Assembly: GCF_017592545.1 (NCBI RefSeq)
Contig: NZ_JAGFOA010000001.1
Span: 471,587-535,586 of the forward strand
From: Microbacterium stercoris
Lineage (GTDB): Bacteria; Actinomycetota; Actinomycetes; Actinomycetales; Microbacteriaceae
DNA length: 64,000 nt
Direction: 5' to 3'
Each line of letters opens with the position of its first letter. Positions within the stretch are counted from its first letter, which is position 1. Shown here piece by piece: positions 8,483 through 16,086 of this stretch. The notes beneath the pieces are model-generated. The model was not told where the DNA came from, did no database searches, and worked only from the letters and a program-made list of their open reading frames with translations. A program made the translations under genes and the position numbers.

Positions 8483-8653
8483 ATGGCAGCCATGAAGCCC
8501 AGAACCGGTGACGGACCGATGGAGGCCGTGAAGGAGGGGCGCCTGATCATCGTGCGCGTGCCGCTCGAGGGCGGCGGCCGTCTGGTCGTCTCCGTGAACG
8601 ACGAGGAAGCGAAGGAGCTTCACGGCGTCCTCGCCCAGGTCGTCGGCGCCTGA
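8483..8653 (+). CDS. DUF3117 domain protein
   Basis: A 56-residue basic protein starting MAAMKPRTGDGPMEAVKEGR and containing the RVPLEGGGRLVVSV core, which defines DUF3117, a small actinobacterial family of unknown function. An in-frame GTG at 8435 would add 16 residues, but the family starts at the ATG, which has GAAAGGAAG upstream. A TAAACT -10 candidate lies near 8442. It is monocistronic, with a terminator 23 bases after the stop. Confidence 0.85.
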   Translation: MAAMKPRTGDGPMEAVKEGRLIIVRVPLEGGGRLVVSVNDEEAKELHGVLAQVVGA

Positions 8654-8675
8654 GCCGCATCCGTATCTCCGGATA

Positions 8676-8721
8676 GACGCAGAAGAGGCCGGATCCGCAG
8701 GGATCCGGCCTCTTCCGCGTC
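8676..8721. terminator. Bidirectional terminator between the DUF3117 gene and the O-methyltransferase
   Basis: A 21-bp stem with one mismatch (8676-8696 with 8701-8721) and the four-base loop GCAG. It contains AGAGGCCGGATCC and its complement and sits between convergent genes. Confidence 0.8.
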
Positions 8722-8729
8722 TGCGGGGA

Positions 8730-9359
8730 TCAGCGCGCGACGGTGGTCAGCTGCAGCAGGCCCTCGCCGATCGGAGAGATGGCTGCGATCACGGCGGGCG
8801 AGTTCTGGGTCTCCTGCAGCAGCGTGCGGTAAGCCGAGGTGACGGCGTCGCGGGCGACGGGATCGGCGACGCGGCCGTTGAGCACGCGGGGGACGAGCAC
8901 CGTGCCGCCAGCACGCACAAGCCGCAGGCCGTGCTCGACATAGTCGAGCACGTTCTCGGGGTCGGCATCCACGAGCACGATGTCGTAGGACGCTTCGTTC
9001 ATGCGCGGAAGGACGTCGGCCGCGCGGCCGGTGATGAAGCGCGTGCGCGTCGCCGGCACGCGTGCCTGTGCGAAGGACTGTCGCGCCGCGGCGAGGTGCT
9101 CGGGCTCGTGGTCGATCGTCGTGAGCACGGCCTTCGGGGCGCCGTGGAGCAGCCAGAGCCCCGAGACGCCCGCGCCGGTTCCGATCTCGATGATCGAGCG
9201 GGCGTCGGTCGCCGCCGCGACCACCGCGCACTGCGCGCCGACGCCGGCGCTGACGGGCGCGGCCCCCAGCTCGAGGGCGTGCTGTCGGGCTCGGGCGATG
9301 TGCTCGGGCTCGACCACCGTCTCCCGCGTGAATCGGGCGATCGCGTCATGCTCGCTCAT
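8730..9359 (-). CDS. Class I SAM-dependent O-methyltransferase
   Basis: A 209-residue protein of the caffeoyl-CoA/catechol O-methyltransferase-like family. It has the SAM-binding IIEIGTGAGVSGLWLL motif, the acidic motif II region (TTIDHEPEH), and the metal-side YDIVLVDADPENV segment. It starts at the ATG at 9359 with AGGAGG nine bases upstream; a longer frame beyond this start is antisense to tatB and not real. A TAGGCT -10 at 9385-9390 gives a short leader. Homologues lie near tatB in other actinobacteria (Rv1220c in M. tuberculosis, from memory). The substrate is unknown. Confidence 0.85.
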   Translation of the reverse strand: MSEHDAIARFTRETVVEPEHIARARQHALELGAAPVSAGVGAQCAVVAAATDARSIIEIGTGAGVSGLWLLHGAPKAVLTTIDHEPEHLAAARQSFAQARVPATRTRFITGRAADVLPRMNEASYDIVLVDADPENVLDYVEHGLRLVRAGGTVLVPRVLNGRVADPVARDAVTSAYRTLLQETQNSPAVIAAISPIGEGLLQLTTVAR

Positions 9360-9384
9360 GTGTGAAACCTCCTGCTCTCGCTCC

Positions 9385-9390
9385 AGCCTA
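9385..9390 (-). promoter_or_regulatory. -10 hexamer TAGGCT with a short leader before the O-methyltransferase
   Basis: Minus-strand TAGGCT lies about 25 bases before the ATG at 9359. Unlike the leaderless set, it leaves room for the AGGAGG site, so this gene has a conventional leader. Confidence 0.5.
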
Positions 9391-9427
9391 GGCTCGCCAG
9401 GCTGACGGTCCCGGCAGGCGCGGCGGG

Positions 9428-9433
9428 TAGTCT
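9428..9433 (+). promoter_or_regulatory. Leaderless-type -10 hexamer TAGTCT before tatB
   Basis: TAGTCT, seven bases, then ATG at 9441. An in-frame GTG at 9435 would start inside the spacer and is disfavoured. Confidence 0.6.
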
Positions 9434-9440
9434 TGTGGCC

Positions 9441-9818
9441 ATGAACCTCGGGATCAGCTTCGACAAGATCGTGCTGATCCTCGTCATCGCCGGCCTGCTC
9501 ATCGGCCCTGAGAAGCTGCCGCAGTACGCCGAGGCGCTGGGGCGGATGGTCAAGCGCGCACGCGAGTTCGCGCAGGGTGCCCAGACCCGCGTGCGCGAGG
9601 AGATGGGTCCCGAGTTCGACGATGTCGATTGGCGCAAGCTCGATCCGCGCCAGTACGACCCGCGTCGCATCATCCGCGAGGCACTGCTCGACGATGAGGC
9701 GCCGGCGCCTGCTCCGGTCGCGGAGCGCATCATCCAGCCGCCGCGACCGAACGGCCCGCTCGTGCGCGAGCACTTCACCGTCGCCGATCCGCCGCCCTTC
9801 GACCTCGAGGCGACCTGA
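9441..9818 (+). CDS. tatB: Twin-arginine translocase subunit TatB
   Basis: A 125-residue protein with a short N-terminal membrane helix (about residues 7-23), the GPEKLP hinge of the TatA/B family, an amphipathic helix (YAEALGRMVKRAREFAQGA) and a charged, disordered C-terminal tail. The length and long tail favour TatB over TatA. TatB binds twin-arginine signal peptides with TatC before folded-protein export. tatA and tatC are not in this window. The gene is convergent with the Mrp gene, only four bases apart. Confidence 0.88.
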   Translation: MNLGISFDKIVLILVIAGLLIGPEKLPQYAEALGRMVKRAREFAQGAQTRVREEMGPEFDDVDWRKLDPRQYDPRRIIREALLDDEAPAPAPVAERIIQPPRPNGPLVREHFTVADPPPFDLEAT

Positions 9819-9822
9819 CGTC

Positions 9823-10977
9823 TCAGCGCGCCGGCGCGATGGGGAGCTTGCGCCCCGCGAGGCGGCGCGGCTGAGCGGCGATGCGCTCGGCGAGCCGTGC
9901 GATCTCCTGGGACGCGGCATCGTCCGGGTGCGACAGCACGACCGGATCGCCGGCATCGCTCGAGGCGCGCAGCGCCGGGCTGAGCGGAATGGACGCCAGC
10001 ACCGGCACCTCCGCGTCGTCCACGGAGAGAGCCGCCGCCACCGAGGCGCCCCCGCCGGAGCCGAACAGGTCCATGACGGATCCGTCGGGGAGAGTCATCG
10101 GGGCCATGTTCTCGACCACGCCGATGACACGCTGCCCCGTCTGACGTGCGACCAGACCGCTGCGCACCGCGACATCCGAGGCCGCGGCCTGGGGCGTTGT
10201 GACGACGAGCACGTCGGCGTGCGGAAGCAGCTGGCCGACCGAGATCGCGACATCGCCGGTACCCGGCGGCATGTCGAGCAGGAGCACATCGAGGTCACCG
10301 AAGTACACGTCGGTGAGGAACTGCTGCACCGTGCGGTGCAGCATCGGTCCCCGCCATGCGACGGCGCCCGTTGCGGGGTTGCCGGCGCTGTCGGCGCCCT
10401 GAAGGAACATGCCGATGGAGATCGCCTTCACCCCGTGTCCGACCGGGGGCAGCATCAGCTGATCCACGCGTGTGGGCTGAACGACGACGCCGTCCTTGGC
10501 GAGCCCCAGGAGCGGCGGAATCGAGAAACCGTGGACGTCTGCGTCGAGCAGGCCCACGGCGAGGCCGCGCTGGGCGAGTGCCACGGCGAGGTTCGCCGTC
10601 ACCGTCGACTTGCCCACCCCGCCCTTGCCGCTGGTGACGGCGATCACGCGAGTGAGCGAGTCGGGGCCGAACGGCATGCCGCGAACCGGACGCAGCCTCG
10701 CGGTGAGGGCCTGGCGCTCCGCGGGGGTCATCACCCCCACATCGATGGAGACGGCGCCGACCCCGGGCACCGATTCGGCGGCCGCGCGCACGTCGGCCTC
10801 GATGCGGGCCGCCGCAGGACATCCGACGATCGTCAGCGCGATCTCGACGTTCACGTCGGATCCCTCCGCCGTGACGCCGCGCACCATGTCGAGCTCGGAG
10901 AGAGGGCGGCGCAGCTCCGGATCGGAGACGCGGCCGACCGCGTCGCGGACGCGGTCCGCGAGGGGAGTGTCGCTCAT
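9823..10977 (-). CDS. mrp: Mrp/ApbC-family P-loop ATPase, Fe-S cluster carrier type
   Basis: A 384-residue protein with an N-terminal DUF59/MIP18-like domain (residues 1-95) and a MinD/Mrp P-loop domain: deviant Walker A VTSGKGGVGKST near residue 115, then LLDADVHGFS and LLDMPPGTGD. The family binds and transfers [4Fe-4S] clusters or assists Fe-S assembly. The C-terminal CxxC motif of many Mrp proteins is absent: the matching segment reads ENMAPMTLPDGS. Start ATG at 10977 overlaps the DUF1003 stop (ATGA). It is the last gene of a coupled trio with DUF1003 and the CBS protein, an order I recall from other actinobacteria. Confidence 0.9.
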   Translation of the reverse strand: MSDTPLADRVRDAVGRVSDPELRRPLSELDMVRGVTAEGSDVNVEIALTIVGCPAAARIEADVRAAAESVPGVGAVSIDVGVMTPAERQALTARLRPVRGMPFGPDSLTRVIAVTSGKGGVGKSTVTANLAVALAQRGLAVGLLDADVHGFSIPPLLGLAKDGVVVQPTRVDQLMLPPVGHGVKAISIGMFLQGADSAGNPATGAVAWRGPMLHRTVQQFLTDVYFGDLDVLLLDMPPGTGDVAISVGQLLPHADVLVVTTPQAAASDVAVRSGLVARQTGQRVIGVVENMAPMTLPDGSVMDLFGSGGGASVAAALSVDDAEVPVLASIPLSPALRASSDAGDPVVLSHPDDAASQEIARLAERIAAQPRRLAGRKLPIAPAR

Positions 10978-11537
10978 GATTCCTTCGGCCTGCTGAGATC
11001 GTCTTCCTGATCGTCCGCACGCTCGGCGTCGCGTTCGTCGAGGGCCGCCAGCAGGGCCTTGAGCTCGTCGCGCAGCACGTCGCGCGTCACCGTGCGCTCC
11101 TGCACCTCGGCCAGGGCCAGGCGCAGAGCCACGATCTCGCGCGCGAGATACTCGGTGTCCGCGAGATTGCGCTCCGCCCGCTGGCGGTCCTGCTCGATCT
11201 GCACGCGGTCGCGGTCGTCCTGGCGGTTCTGAGCGAGCAGGATGAGCGGCGCGGCATACGAGGCCTGCAGCGAGAGCGCCAGCGTGAGGGCGGTGAAGCC
11301 GAGGTCGGCCGAGTCGAAGCGCCAGCCCTCGGGGGTGACGGAGTTCCAGACCATCCACACGATGACGAACAGCGACAGCGCGATGAGGAACGTCGGAGTT
11401 CCCATCGCGCGGGCGACCCACTCGGTGGCGCGGCCGAACCGGTCGTTGCCCTTGGCGCCGGCGCCGGTGGCCGGTGCGAGCAGAGGCGTGCGTCCGCGCA
11501 CGGCATCGGGGCGCGACATGTCGCGCGGCGCCATCAT
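10974..11537 (-). CDS. DUF1003 membrane protein
   Basis: A 187-residue protein with two membrane helices (PTFLIALSLFVIVWMVWNSV and the segment ending ASYAAPLILLAQNRQ) followed by a coiled-coil, charged C-terminal half. The helix pair with the invariant PLILLAQNRQ end defines DUF1003. It starts at an ATG overlapping the stop of the CBS gene and its own stop overlaps the Mrp start, so all three are translationally coupled. Function is unknown; the constant neighbours suggest a role with the MgtE-N/CBS protein, perhaps metal-ion related (inference). Confidence 0.85.
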   Translation of the reverse strand: MMAPRDMSRPDAVRGRTPLLAPATGAGAKGNDRFGRATEWVARAMGTPTFLIALSLFVIVWMVWNSVTPEGWRFDSADLGFTALTLALSLQASYAAPLILLAQNRQDDRDRVQIEQDRQRAERNLADTEYLAREIVALRLALAEVQERTVTRDVLRDELKALLAALDERDAERADDQEDDLSRPKES

Positions 11538-12826
11538 CCGCGCCTCACGATCGGGATGGGCGCCGTCGTCGGGGCGGCAGGCAGCGGCTCATCCGCGTCC
11601 TGAGAGCGCCAGTCGTCGGGCAGCAGGTAGTCGAGCATGTCGTCGACGCTGATCGCGCCCACGAGGCGACGCGCCTGATCCACGACCGGCACCGAGACGA
11701 GGTCGTAGCTCGCCAGACGCCGCGCGACCTCTGCCGCGCTCGCGGTGACGAGCAGCGGTTCGAGGGTGTCGTCGAGGATCGCGCCGATGCGCTCGTGCGG
11801 GGGATAGCGCAGCATGCGCTGGAAGTGCACCGCACCGAGGAAGCGGCCCGTGGGCGTCTCGTAAGGCGGCAGCGTCACGAACACGCTCGCGGCGAGGGCC
11901 GGGTGCAGCTCATGGCGGCGGATCGTCGCGAGCGCTTCGGCGATGGTCGCGTCCGCGGACATGATGATCGGCTCCGAGGTCATGAGGCCGCCGGCAGTGT
12001 CGGCGCCGTAGCGCAGCAGCATGCGGACGTCCTCGGCCTCCTCGGGCTCCATGAGCTGGAGCAGCTCCTCGGAGCGCTCGGGCTCGAGCTCGGCCAGAAG
12101 GTCGGCGGCGTCGTCGGGCTCCATGGCATCGAGCACGTCGGCCGCGCGCTCGTCGCCCAGGCGCTCGAGGATATGCACCTGCTCCTCCTCGGGCATCTCC
12201 TCGAGGGCATCGGCGAGTCGCTCGTCGGAGAGCTCCTCCGCGACCTCGATCATGCGCTCCTCGGGGAGATCGAGCAGGGTGTTCGCGAGGTCGGCAGGGC
12301 GCAGCTCTGCGTAGCTCGCGGCGAGAGCCTCGGCGGACTGGGCCTCGCCGGGGGTGTGCTGCTCGCGCACCTCGGCCCAGGTCGCGAACGCCGTGGGGCC
12401 CTTGCTGAAGGGCGAGGCGCTCGTCTTCGGCTTGCGCAGGAACAGCTGGCTGATCGCCCACTCGCCGACGCGGTTCGGCTCGATCGCGACATCCTCGATC
12501 ACCGCGGATCCGGATCCGTCCACGAAGTGCACACGGCGGCCCACGACCTCGGCCAGCACACGCACCTCGTCGGCGCGCGGCTGGAAGCGGCGCACATTGA
12601 TGAGGCCGGTGGTGATCACCTGGCCGGACGAGATGGAGGTGACGCGTCCGATCGACACGAACACCTGCCGCCGGCCCGGGATCTCGCAGACCAGGCCGAT
12701 GACGCGGGGAGCAGCGCTACTTCGATACACGACGACGACATCTCGGACCTTGCCGAGCCGGTCGCCCGCGGGGTCGAAGACAGCGCACCCGGCCAGGCGC
12801 GCCGCGAATACCCTCTGCGTGCTCAT
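11534..12826 (-). CDS. Soluble MgtE N-domain and CBS-pair protein
   Basis: A 430-residue protein with a PRC-barrel-like N-terminus (LGKVRDVVVVYRSS region), then the MgtE intracellular helical domain (repeats such as LANTLLDLPEERMIEVAEEL and ADVLDAMEPDDAADLLAEL), then two CBS domains (about 285-400). The transmembrane part of the MgtE magnesium channel is missing, so this is a sensor-like protein, not a transporter by itself. ATG at 12826 is supported by TACGCT-N6; an upstream in-frame extension is antisense to the next gene's start and rejected. First gene of the trio with DUF1003 and Mrp. Confidence 0.85.
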   Translation of the reverse strand: MSTQRVFAARLAGCAVFDPAGDRLGKVRDVVVVYRSSAAPRVIGLVCEIPGRRQVFVSIGRVTSISSGQVITTGLINVRRFQPRADEVRVLAEVVGRRVHFVDGSGSAVIEDVAIEPNRVGEWAISQLFLRKPKTSASPFSKGPTAFATWAEVREQHTPGEAQSAEALAASYAELRPADLANTLLDLPEERMIEVAEELSDERLADALEEMPEEEQVHILERLGDERAADVLDAMEPDDAADLLAELEPERSEELLQLMEPEEAEDVRMLLRYGADTAGGLMTSEPIIMSADATIAEALATIRRHELHPALAASVFVTLPPYETPTGRFLGAVHFQRMLRYPPHERIGAILDDTLEPLLVTASAAEVARRLASYDLVSVPVVDQARRLVGAISVDDMLDYLLPDDWRSQDADEPLPAAPTTAPIPIVRRG

Positions 12827-12832
12827 GCTTCC

Positions 12833-12838
12833 AGCGTA
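12833..12838 (-). promoter_or_regulatory. Leaderless-type -10 hexamer TACGCT before the CBS/MgtE-N gene
   Basis: Minus-strand TACGCT, six bases (GGAAGC), then ATG at 12826. It drives the three-gene operon down to mrp. Confidence 0.6.
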
Positions 12839-12901
12839 GTCCGCGGATCCGCCGATCCCGGGCGGCAGGCGGGGCATCTGCCCGGCCGGCAGGGCGCGTG
12901 G

Positions 12902-12907
12902 GAGAAT
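12902..12907 (+). promoter_or_regulatory. Leaderless-type -10 hexamer GAGAAT before the GSP17M-like gene
   Basis: GAGAAT, seven bases, then ATG at 12915. It lacks the leading T but keeps A at position 2 and T at position 6. It argues against the in-frame ATG at 12906, which lies inside the hexamer. Confidence 0.45.
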
Positions 12908-12914
12908 GGCGCGC

Positions 12915-13580
12915 ATGAGCATGATGAGCGGGATGAGCAAGCCGTTCGAGACGGGCGAGACGGTCGCGAGCTTCAAGGACTACGAGAGCGCACAGAAGGC
13001 GGTGTCGGCGCTCATCGCGGGCGAGGTCCCGGCCGCGCACATCGCGATCGTCGGCAGCGCCCTGCGCACCGTCGAGAAGGTCACCGGCCGTCTCGGCTAC
13101 GCCCAGGCCGCGTGGTCGGGAGCGCTCAACGGCGCCCTCCTCGGTCTGCTCTTCGTCGCCCTGATCGCGATCTGGACCCCCGGAGCCTCGTTCGGCTCGC
13201 TCGCGGGTTATCTGCTCATCGCGGTCGCCCTCGGAATGCTCCTGCGCATCGCGACGTACGCGATGGTGCGTCGTCGTCGCGACTTCGCGAGTGTCACGCA
13301 GGTCTCCGCCGACCACTACGACGTGACGGTGCTCCCGCCCAGCTACCCGAAGGCCCGCCAGGTGCTCGGCGGTGCAACCGGAGTCCGCCCTGCCACGCCG
13401 GCACCCGCCGAGCCCGTCGCTCCCGCATCGCAGGAGCCGCCCCGCTTCGGAGTGCGCATCGATCCGGCGGCCCCGACGGCGACGCCGCCGGTCACGCCGC
13501 CCGTGCCCGAGACGCCTGCCGCACCGACGGCCGCTCCGGGAGCGGCTGCACCGACCGACCCCGACGCCGACCGGGCGTGA
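12915..13580 (+). CDS. General stress protein 17M-like membrane protein
   Basis: About 221 residues. An N-terminal alpha/beta domain (SFKDYESAQKAVSALIAGEV...IAIVGSALRTVEKVTG) of the GSP17M type is followed by two membrane helices (about residues 75-95 and 98-115). A beta segment VTVLPPSYPKARQVL comes next, then a long Pro/Ala-rich disordered tail. The family is linked to general stress in Bacillus; the molecular role is unknown. It overlaps the next gene by GTGA and so is translationally coupled to the hydrolase. Several near ATG codons make the exact start uncertain. Confidence 0.75.
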   Translation: MSMMSGMSKPFETGETVASFKDYESAQKAVSALIAGEVPAAHIAIVGSALRTVEKVTGRLGYAQAAWSGALNGALLGLLFVALIAIWTPGASFGSLAGYLLIAVALGMLLRIATYAMVRRRRDFASVTQVSADHYDVTVLPPSYPKARQVLGGATGVRPATPAPAEPVAPASQEPPRFGVRIDPAAPTATPPVTPPVPETPAAPTAAPGAAAPTDPDADRA

Positions 13581-14194
13581 GCCTCGACCTGACGACCGCG
13601 ACCGATCCCGCCGACGACCCGCGCGCGGTCGTTGTGCTGGCGCACGGGGCGGGCGCCGGCATGTCGCACCCGTTCTACGGGGGCCTCGCATCGGCCCTCG
13701 CGGCCGACGGGCTCAGCGTGATCCGCTTCAACTTCCCCTACATCGACCAGGGACGGCGCATGCCCGGTCGCCCGGCCGATGCCATCGCCGCGTGGCGCAC
13801 GGCTGTCGCGCACGCCGCCGACCTCGGGCTGCCGGTCTGGGCCGTGGGTCGGTCGTACGGGGGCCGGATGGCGTCGATGGCCGCGGCCGAAGGCGACTTC
13901 CCGGTCGAGGGTCTGGTCTATCTCGGATATCCCCTGCACGCTCCGGGCAGACCGGAGAAGCCCCGGGCCGAGCACCTGCCTCGGATCACGCAGCCGCAGC
14001 TGTTCGTGGAGGGCACGAGGGATCCGTTCATCCAGCCGCTGGACCAGTTCGAGGCCGCCGTCGCGACGTGCCAGGATGCCCGCATCACCTGGATCGAGGG
14101 CGGCGATCACTCGTTCGCGGTGAAGGGGCGCAGGCGAGACGCCGAGATGATCGGCGCCGAGCTGGCACCGATCGTCTCGGCGTTCGTGATCTGA
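13577..14194 (+). CDS. KANL3/Tex30-like alpha/beta hydrolase
   Basis: A 205-residue alpha/beta hydrolase starting at the GTG that overlaps the previous stop. It has the oxyanion segment VVLAHGAGAGMSHPFYG, the nucleophile elbow VGRSYGGRM (Ser in G-R-S-Y-G), the acid region FVEGTRDPF and the His in WIEGGDHSF. This pattern fits the Tex30/KANL3 or dienelactone-hydrolase-like group. A full triad makes it a likely serine hydrolase; the substrate is not evident. Very long frames covering this region start far upstream and are not real. Confidence 0.85.
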   Translation: MSLDLTTATDPADDPRAVVVLAHGAGAGMSHPFYGGLASALAADGLSVIRFNFPYIDQGRRMPGRPADAIAAWRTAVAHAADLGLPVWAVGRSYGGRMASMAAAEGDFPVEGLVYLGYPLHAPGRPEKPRAEHLPRITQPQLFVEGTRDPFIQPLDQFEAAVATCQDARITWIEGGDHSFAVKGRRRDAEMIGAELAPIVSAFVI

Positions 14195-14207
14195 CGGTCG
14201 CTCGCGG

Positions 14208-15626
14208 TCAGCCGCGCAGGCGGGCCATCCACGCCTCGACCTCGTCGGCCGTGCGCGGGATGTCGGCCGACAGGTTCACGGGGCCCTCTTCGGTCATGAG
14301 GATGTCGTCCTCGATGCGCACGCCGATCCCGCGGTACTCCTCGGGGACGGTGACGTCGTCGATCTGGAAGTACAGCCCCGGCTCGATGGTGAAGACCATG
14401 CCGGGCTCGAGGGTGCCGTCGTAGTACATCTCGCGGCGGGCCTGAGCGCAGTCGTGCACGTCGAGGCCGAGGTGGTGACTGGTGCCGTGCACCATGTAGC
14501 GGCGGTGCTGGCCGCCCCGGTCGGCGTCGAGCGCCTCCTGCGCCGTGACCGGCAGCAGGCCCCACTCGGCGGTGCGTCGCGCGATGACCTCCATCGCGGC
14601 CTCGTGCACGGCGCGGAACCGCACCCCGGGCTTCGCGACGGCGAAGGCGGCGTCGGCGGCCTCGCGCACCGTCTCGTAGATGCGGCGCTGGATCGGCGTG
14701 AAGGTGCCGCTCACGGGGAGCGTGCGCGTGATGTCGGCGGTGTAGAGGCTGTCGACCTCTGCGCCCGCGTCGATCAGGATGAGGTCGCCGGGAAGCACCG
14801 CGCCGTCGTTCCGGGTCCAGTGCAGGAAGCAGGCGTGCGGTCCCGAGGCCGCGATCGTGTCGTAGCCCTCCCAGTTGCCGTCGCTGCGGGCGCGCTGGTG
14901 GAAGACGCCCTCGACGAGGCGCTCGCCGCGCGGGTGCTCGATGATGCGCGGCAGCTCGCGGATGATGTCGTCGAAGCCGTCGGACGTCACCTTCACCGCG
15001 AGTCGCATCTGGGCGACCTCGTACTCGTCCTTGGTGAGGCGCAGCTCCGAGACGAAGCGCGTGAGCTCGTCGTCCTCGTCGACGACCAGATCATCGTCGG
15101 TCGACACGAAGGAGTCGATGTGCGCGGTGGCGATGCCGAGCTCGCCCGCGACGCCGGGGAGCGCGGGGCGGGGACCGATCCAGAACTCGCCGACCGTGGC
15201 GTCCGAATAGAACTCGCTCGTTGTGCGGTCGGCGCGCTCGCGGAAATGGAGCGTGACGTCGTGGGCGTCGCCGCGGGGTTCGAAGACGAGCACCGAGTCG
15301 GGCTCGGACTCGGTGGCCCAGCCGGTGAGGTGGGCGAACGCCGAGTGCACGCGGAACGGGTAGTCGGTGTCGTTGCTGCGCTGCTTGAGCGGGCCCGCGG
15401 GGATGACCAGGCGCTTGCCCGGGAAGGCGGCGGAGACGGCGGCGCGGCGCGCGGCGGCGAACGGAGCCTGCTCGCGGAGCGGCGGCAGCTGCTCCGGTCT
15501 CTCGGCCCAGCCCTGCGAGATCGTCGCGAGGAAGCCCTCGGGGTAGGGCTGGCGACGGTTCACGATGCTCTGCGGGGCCTGCTCGGTCGAGGCCGTGGTC
15601 TGCTCGCTTGTGGCTTGCTCGCTCAT
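14208..15626 (-). CDS. pepP: Aminopeptidase P family protein (Xaa-Pro aminopeptidase)
   Basis: A 472-residue M24B metallopeptidase with an N-terminal AMP_N domain (residues 60-190, with RSNDTDYPFRVHSAFAHLTG) and a pita-bread catalytic domain. Metal ligands are visible: Asp pair in LILIDAGAEVDSLYTADITRT, His in HGTSHHLGLDVHD, and Glu in TIEPGLYF and GVRIEDDI. It removes N-terminal residues before proline and is probably cytoplasmic. The first 40 residues are Gln/Thr/Ser-rich and disordered. ATG at 15626 is supported by GACAAT-N6. Confidence 0.92.
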   Translation of the reverse strand: MSEQATSEQTTASTEQAPQSIVNRRQPYPEGFLATISQGWAERPEQLPPLREQAPFAAARRAAVSAAFPGKRLVIPAGPLKQRSNDTDYPFRVHSAFAHLTGWATESEPDSVLVFEPRGDAHDVTLHFRERADRTTSEFYSDATVGEFWIGPRPALPGVAGELGIATAHIDSFVSTDDDLVVDEDDELTRFVSELRLTKDEYEVAQMRLAVKVTSDGFDDIIRELPRIIEHPRGERLVEGVFHQRARSDGNWEGYDTIAASGPHACFLHWTRNDGAVLPGDLILIDAGAEVDSLYTADITRTLPVSGTFTPIQRRIYETVREAADAAFAVAKPGVRFRAVHEAAMEVIARRTAEWGLLPVTAQEALDADRGGQHRRYMVHGTSHHLGLDVHDCAQARREMYYDGTLEPGMVFTIEPGLYFQIDDVTVPEEYRGIGVRIEDDILMTEEGPVNLSADIPRTADEVEAWMARLRG

Positions 15627-15632
15627 GCATCC

Positions 15633-15638
15633 ATTGTC
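15633..15638 (-). promoter_or_regulatory. Leaderless-type -10 hexamer GACAAT before pepP
   Basis: Minus-strand GACAAT, six bases (GGATGC), then ATG at 15626. It matches the A2/T6 rule of the other hexamers. Confidence 0.5.
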
Positions 15639-15675
15639 ACACCGGCCGTCGACATCCCGCTCGGCGGTTCCCGCA

Positions 15676-15681
15676 TAGCCT
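15676..15681 (+). promoter_or_regulatory. Leaderless-type -10 hexamer TAGCCT before the DUF3054 gene
   Basis: TAGCCT, six bases, then ATG at 15688. It is identical to the element before the DUF6113-like gene, including the GGA at the start of the spacer. Confidence 0.6.
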
Positions 15682-15687
15682 GGAGCG

Positions 15688-16086
15688 ATGAGCACCGCCC
15701 CGCGTCGCCTGCACCCTGCCCTCGCGTTCGGCCACGACCTCGTCGCCGTGCTGGTCTTCTGCGCGGTGGGACGCGCGTCCCACCAGGAGGAGGCGACGTT
15801 CGCCGGCTACCTCATGACGGTGTGGCCGTTCGCCCTCGCACTGGCGGTCGCTACCGCCATCGTGCTGGCCACTCGTCGCCTGCGCCCGGAGACCTTCGCC
15901 GCCGGCGGCATCGTCTGGATCGTCACGGTCGCGCTCGGCATGATCCTGCGCGCCGTGTCGGGGCAGGGCACGGCACTCCCGTTCGTCATCGTCGCGACGA
16001 TCACGCTGGCCGTGTTCTTCTCCGTGTGGCGACTGGTGATCCTCATCGCGCGCCGCGCGCAGGCGCGTCGCGCCGACCAGGTCTAG
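15688..16086 (+). CDS. DUF3054 membrane protein
   Basis: A 132-residue protein with four membrane helices (about 11-27, 43-60, 70-88 and 95-115). The GHDLVAVLVFCAVGRASH start and the GYLMTVWPF segment are characteristic of DUF3054, a small actinobacterial membrane family of unknown function. Its TAG stop shares the palindrome CTAG with the stop of the convergent gene on the other strand. Confidence 0.85.
   Translation: MSTAPRRLHPALAFGHDLVAVLVFCAVGRASHQEEATFAGYLMTVWPFALALAVATAIVLATRRLRPETFAAGGIVWIVTVALGMILRAVSGQGTALPFVIVATITLAVFFSVWRLVILIARRAQARRADQV

Noticed and set aside
11474..14194. 906-residue frame ending in the alpha/beta hydrolase
   Set aside because: Residues before 13577 are antisense to the CBS/MgtE-N and DUF1003 genes; the true start overlaps the previous stop as GTGA.
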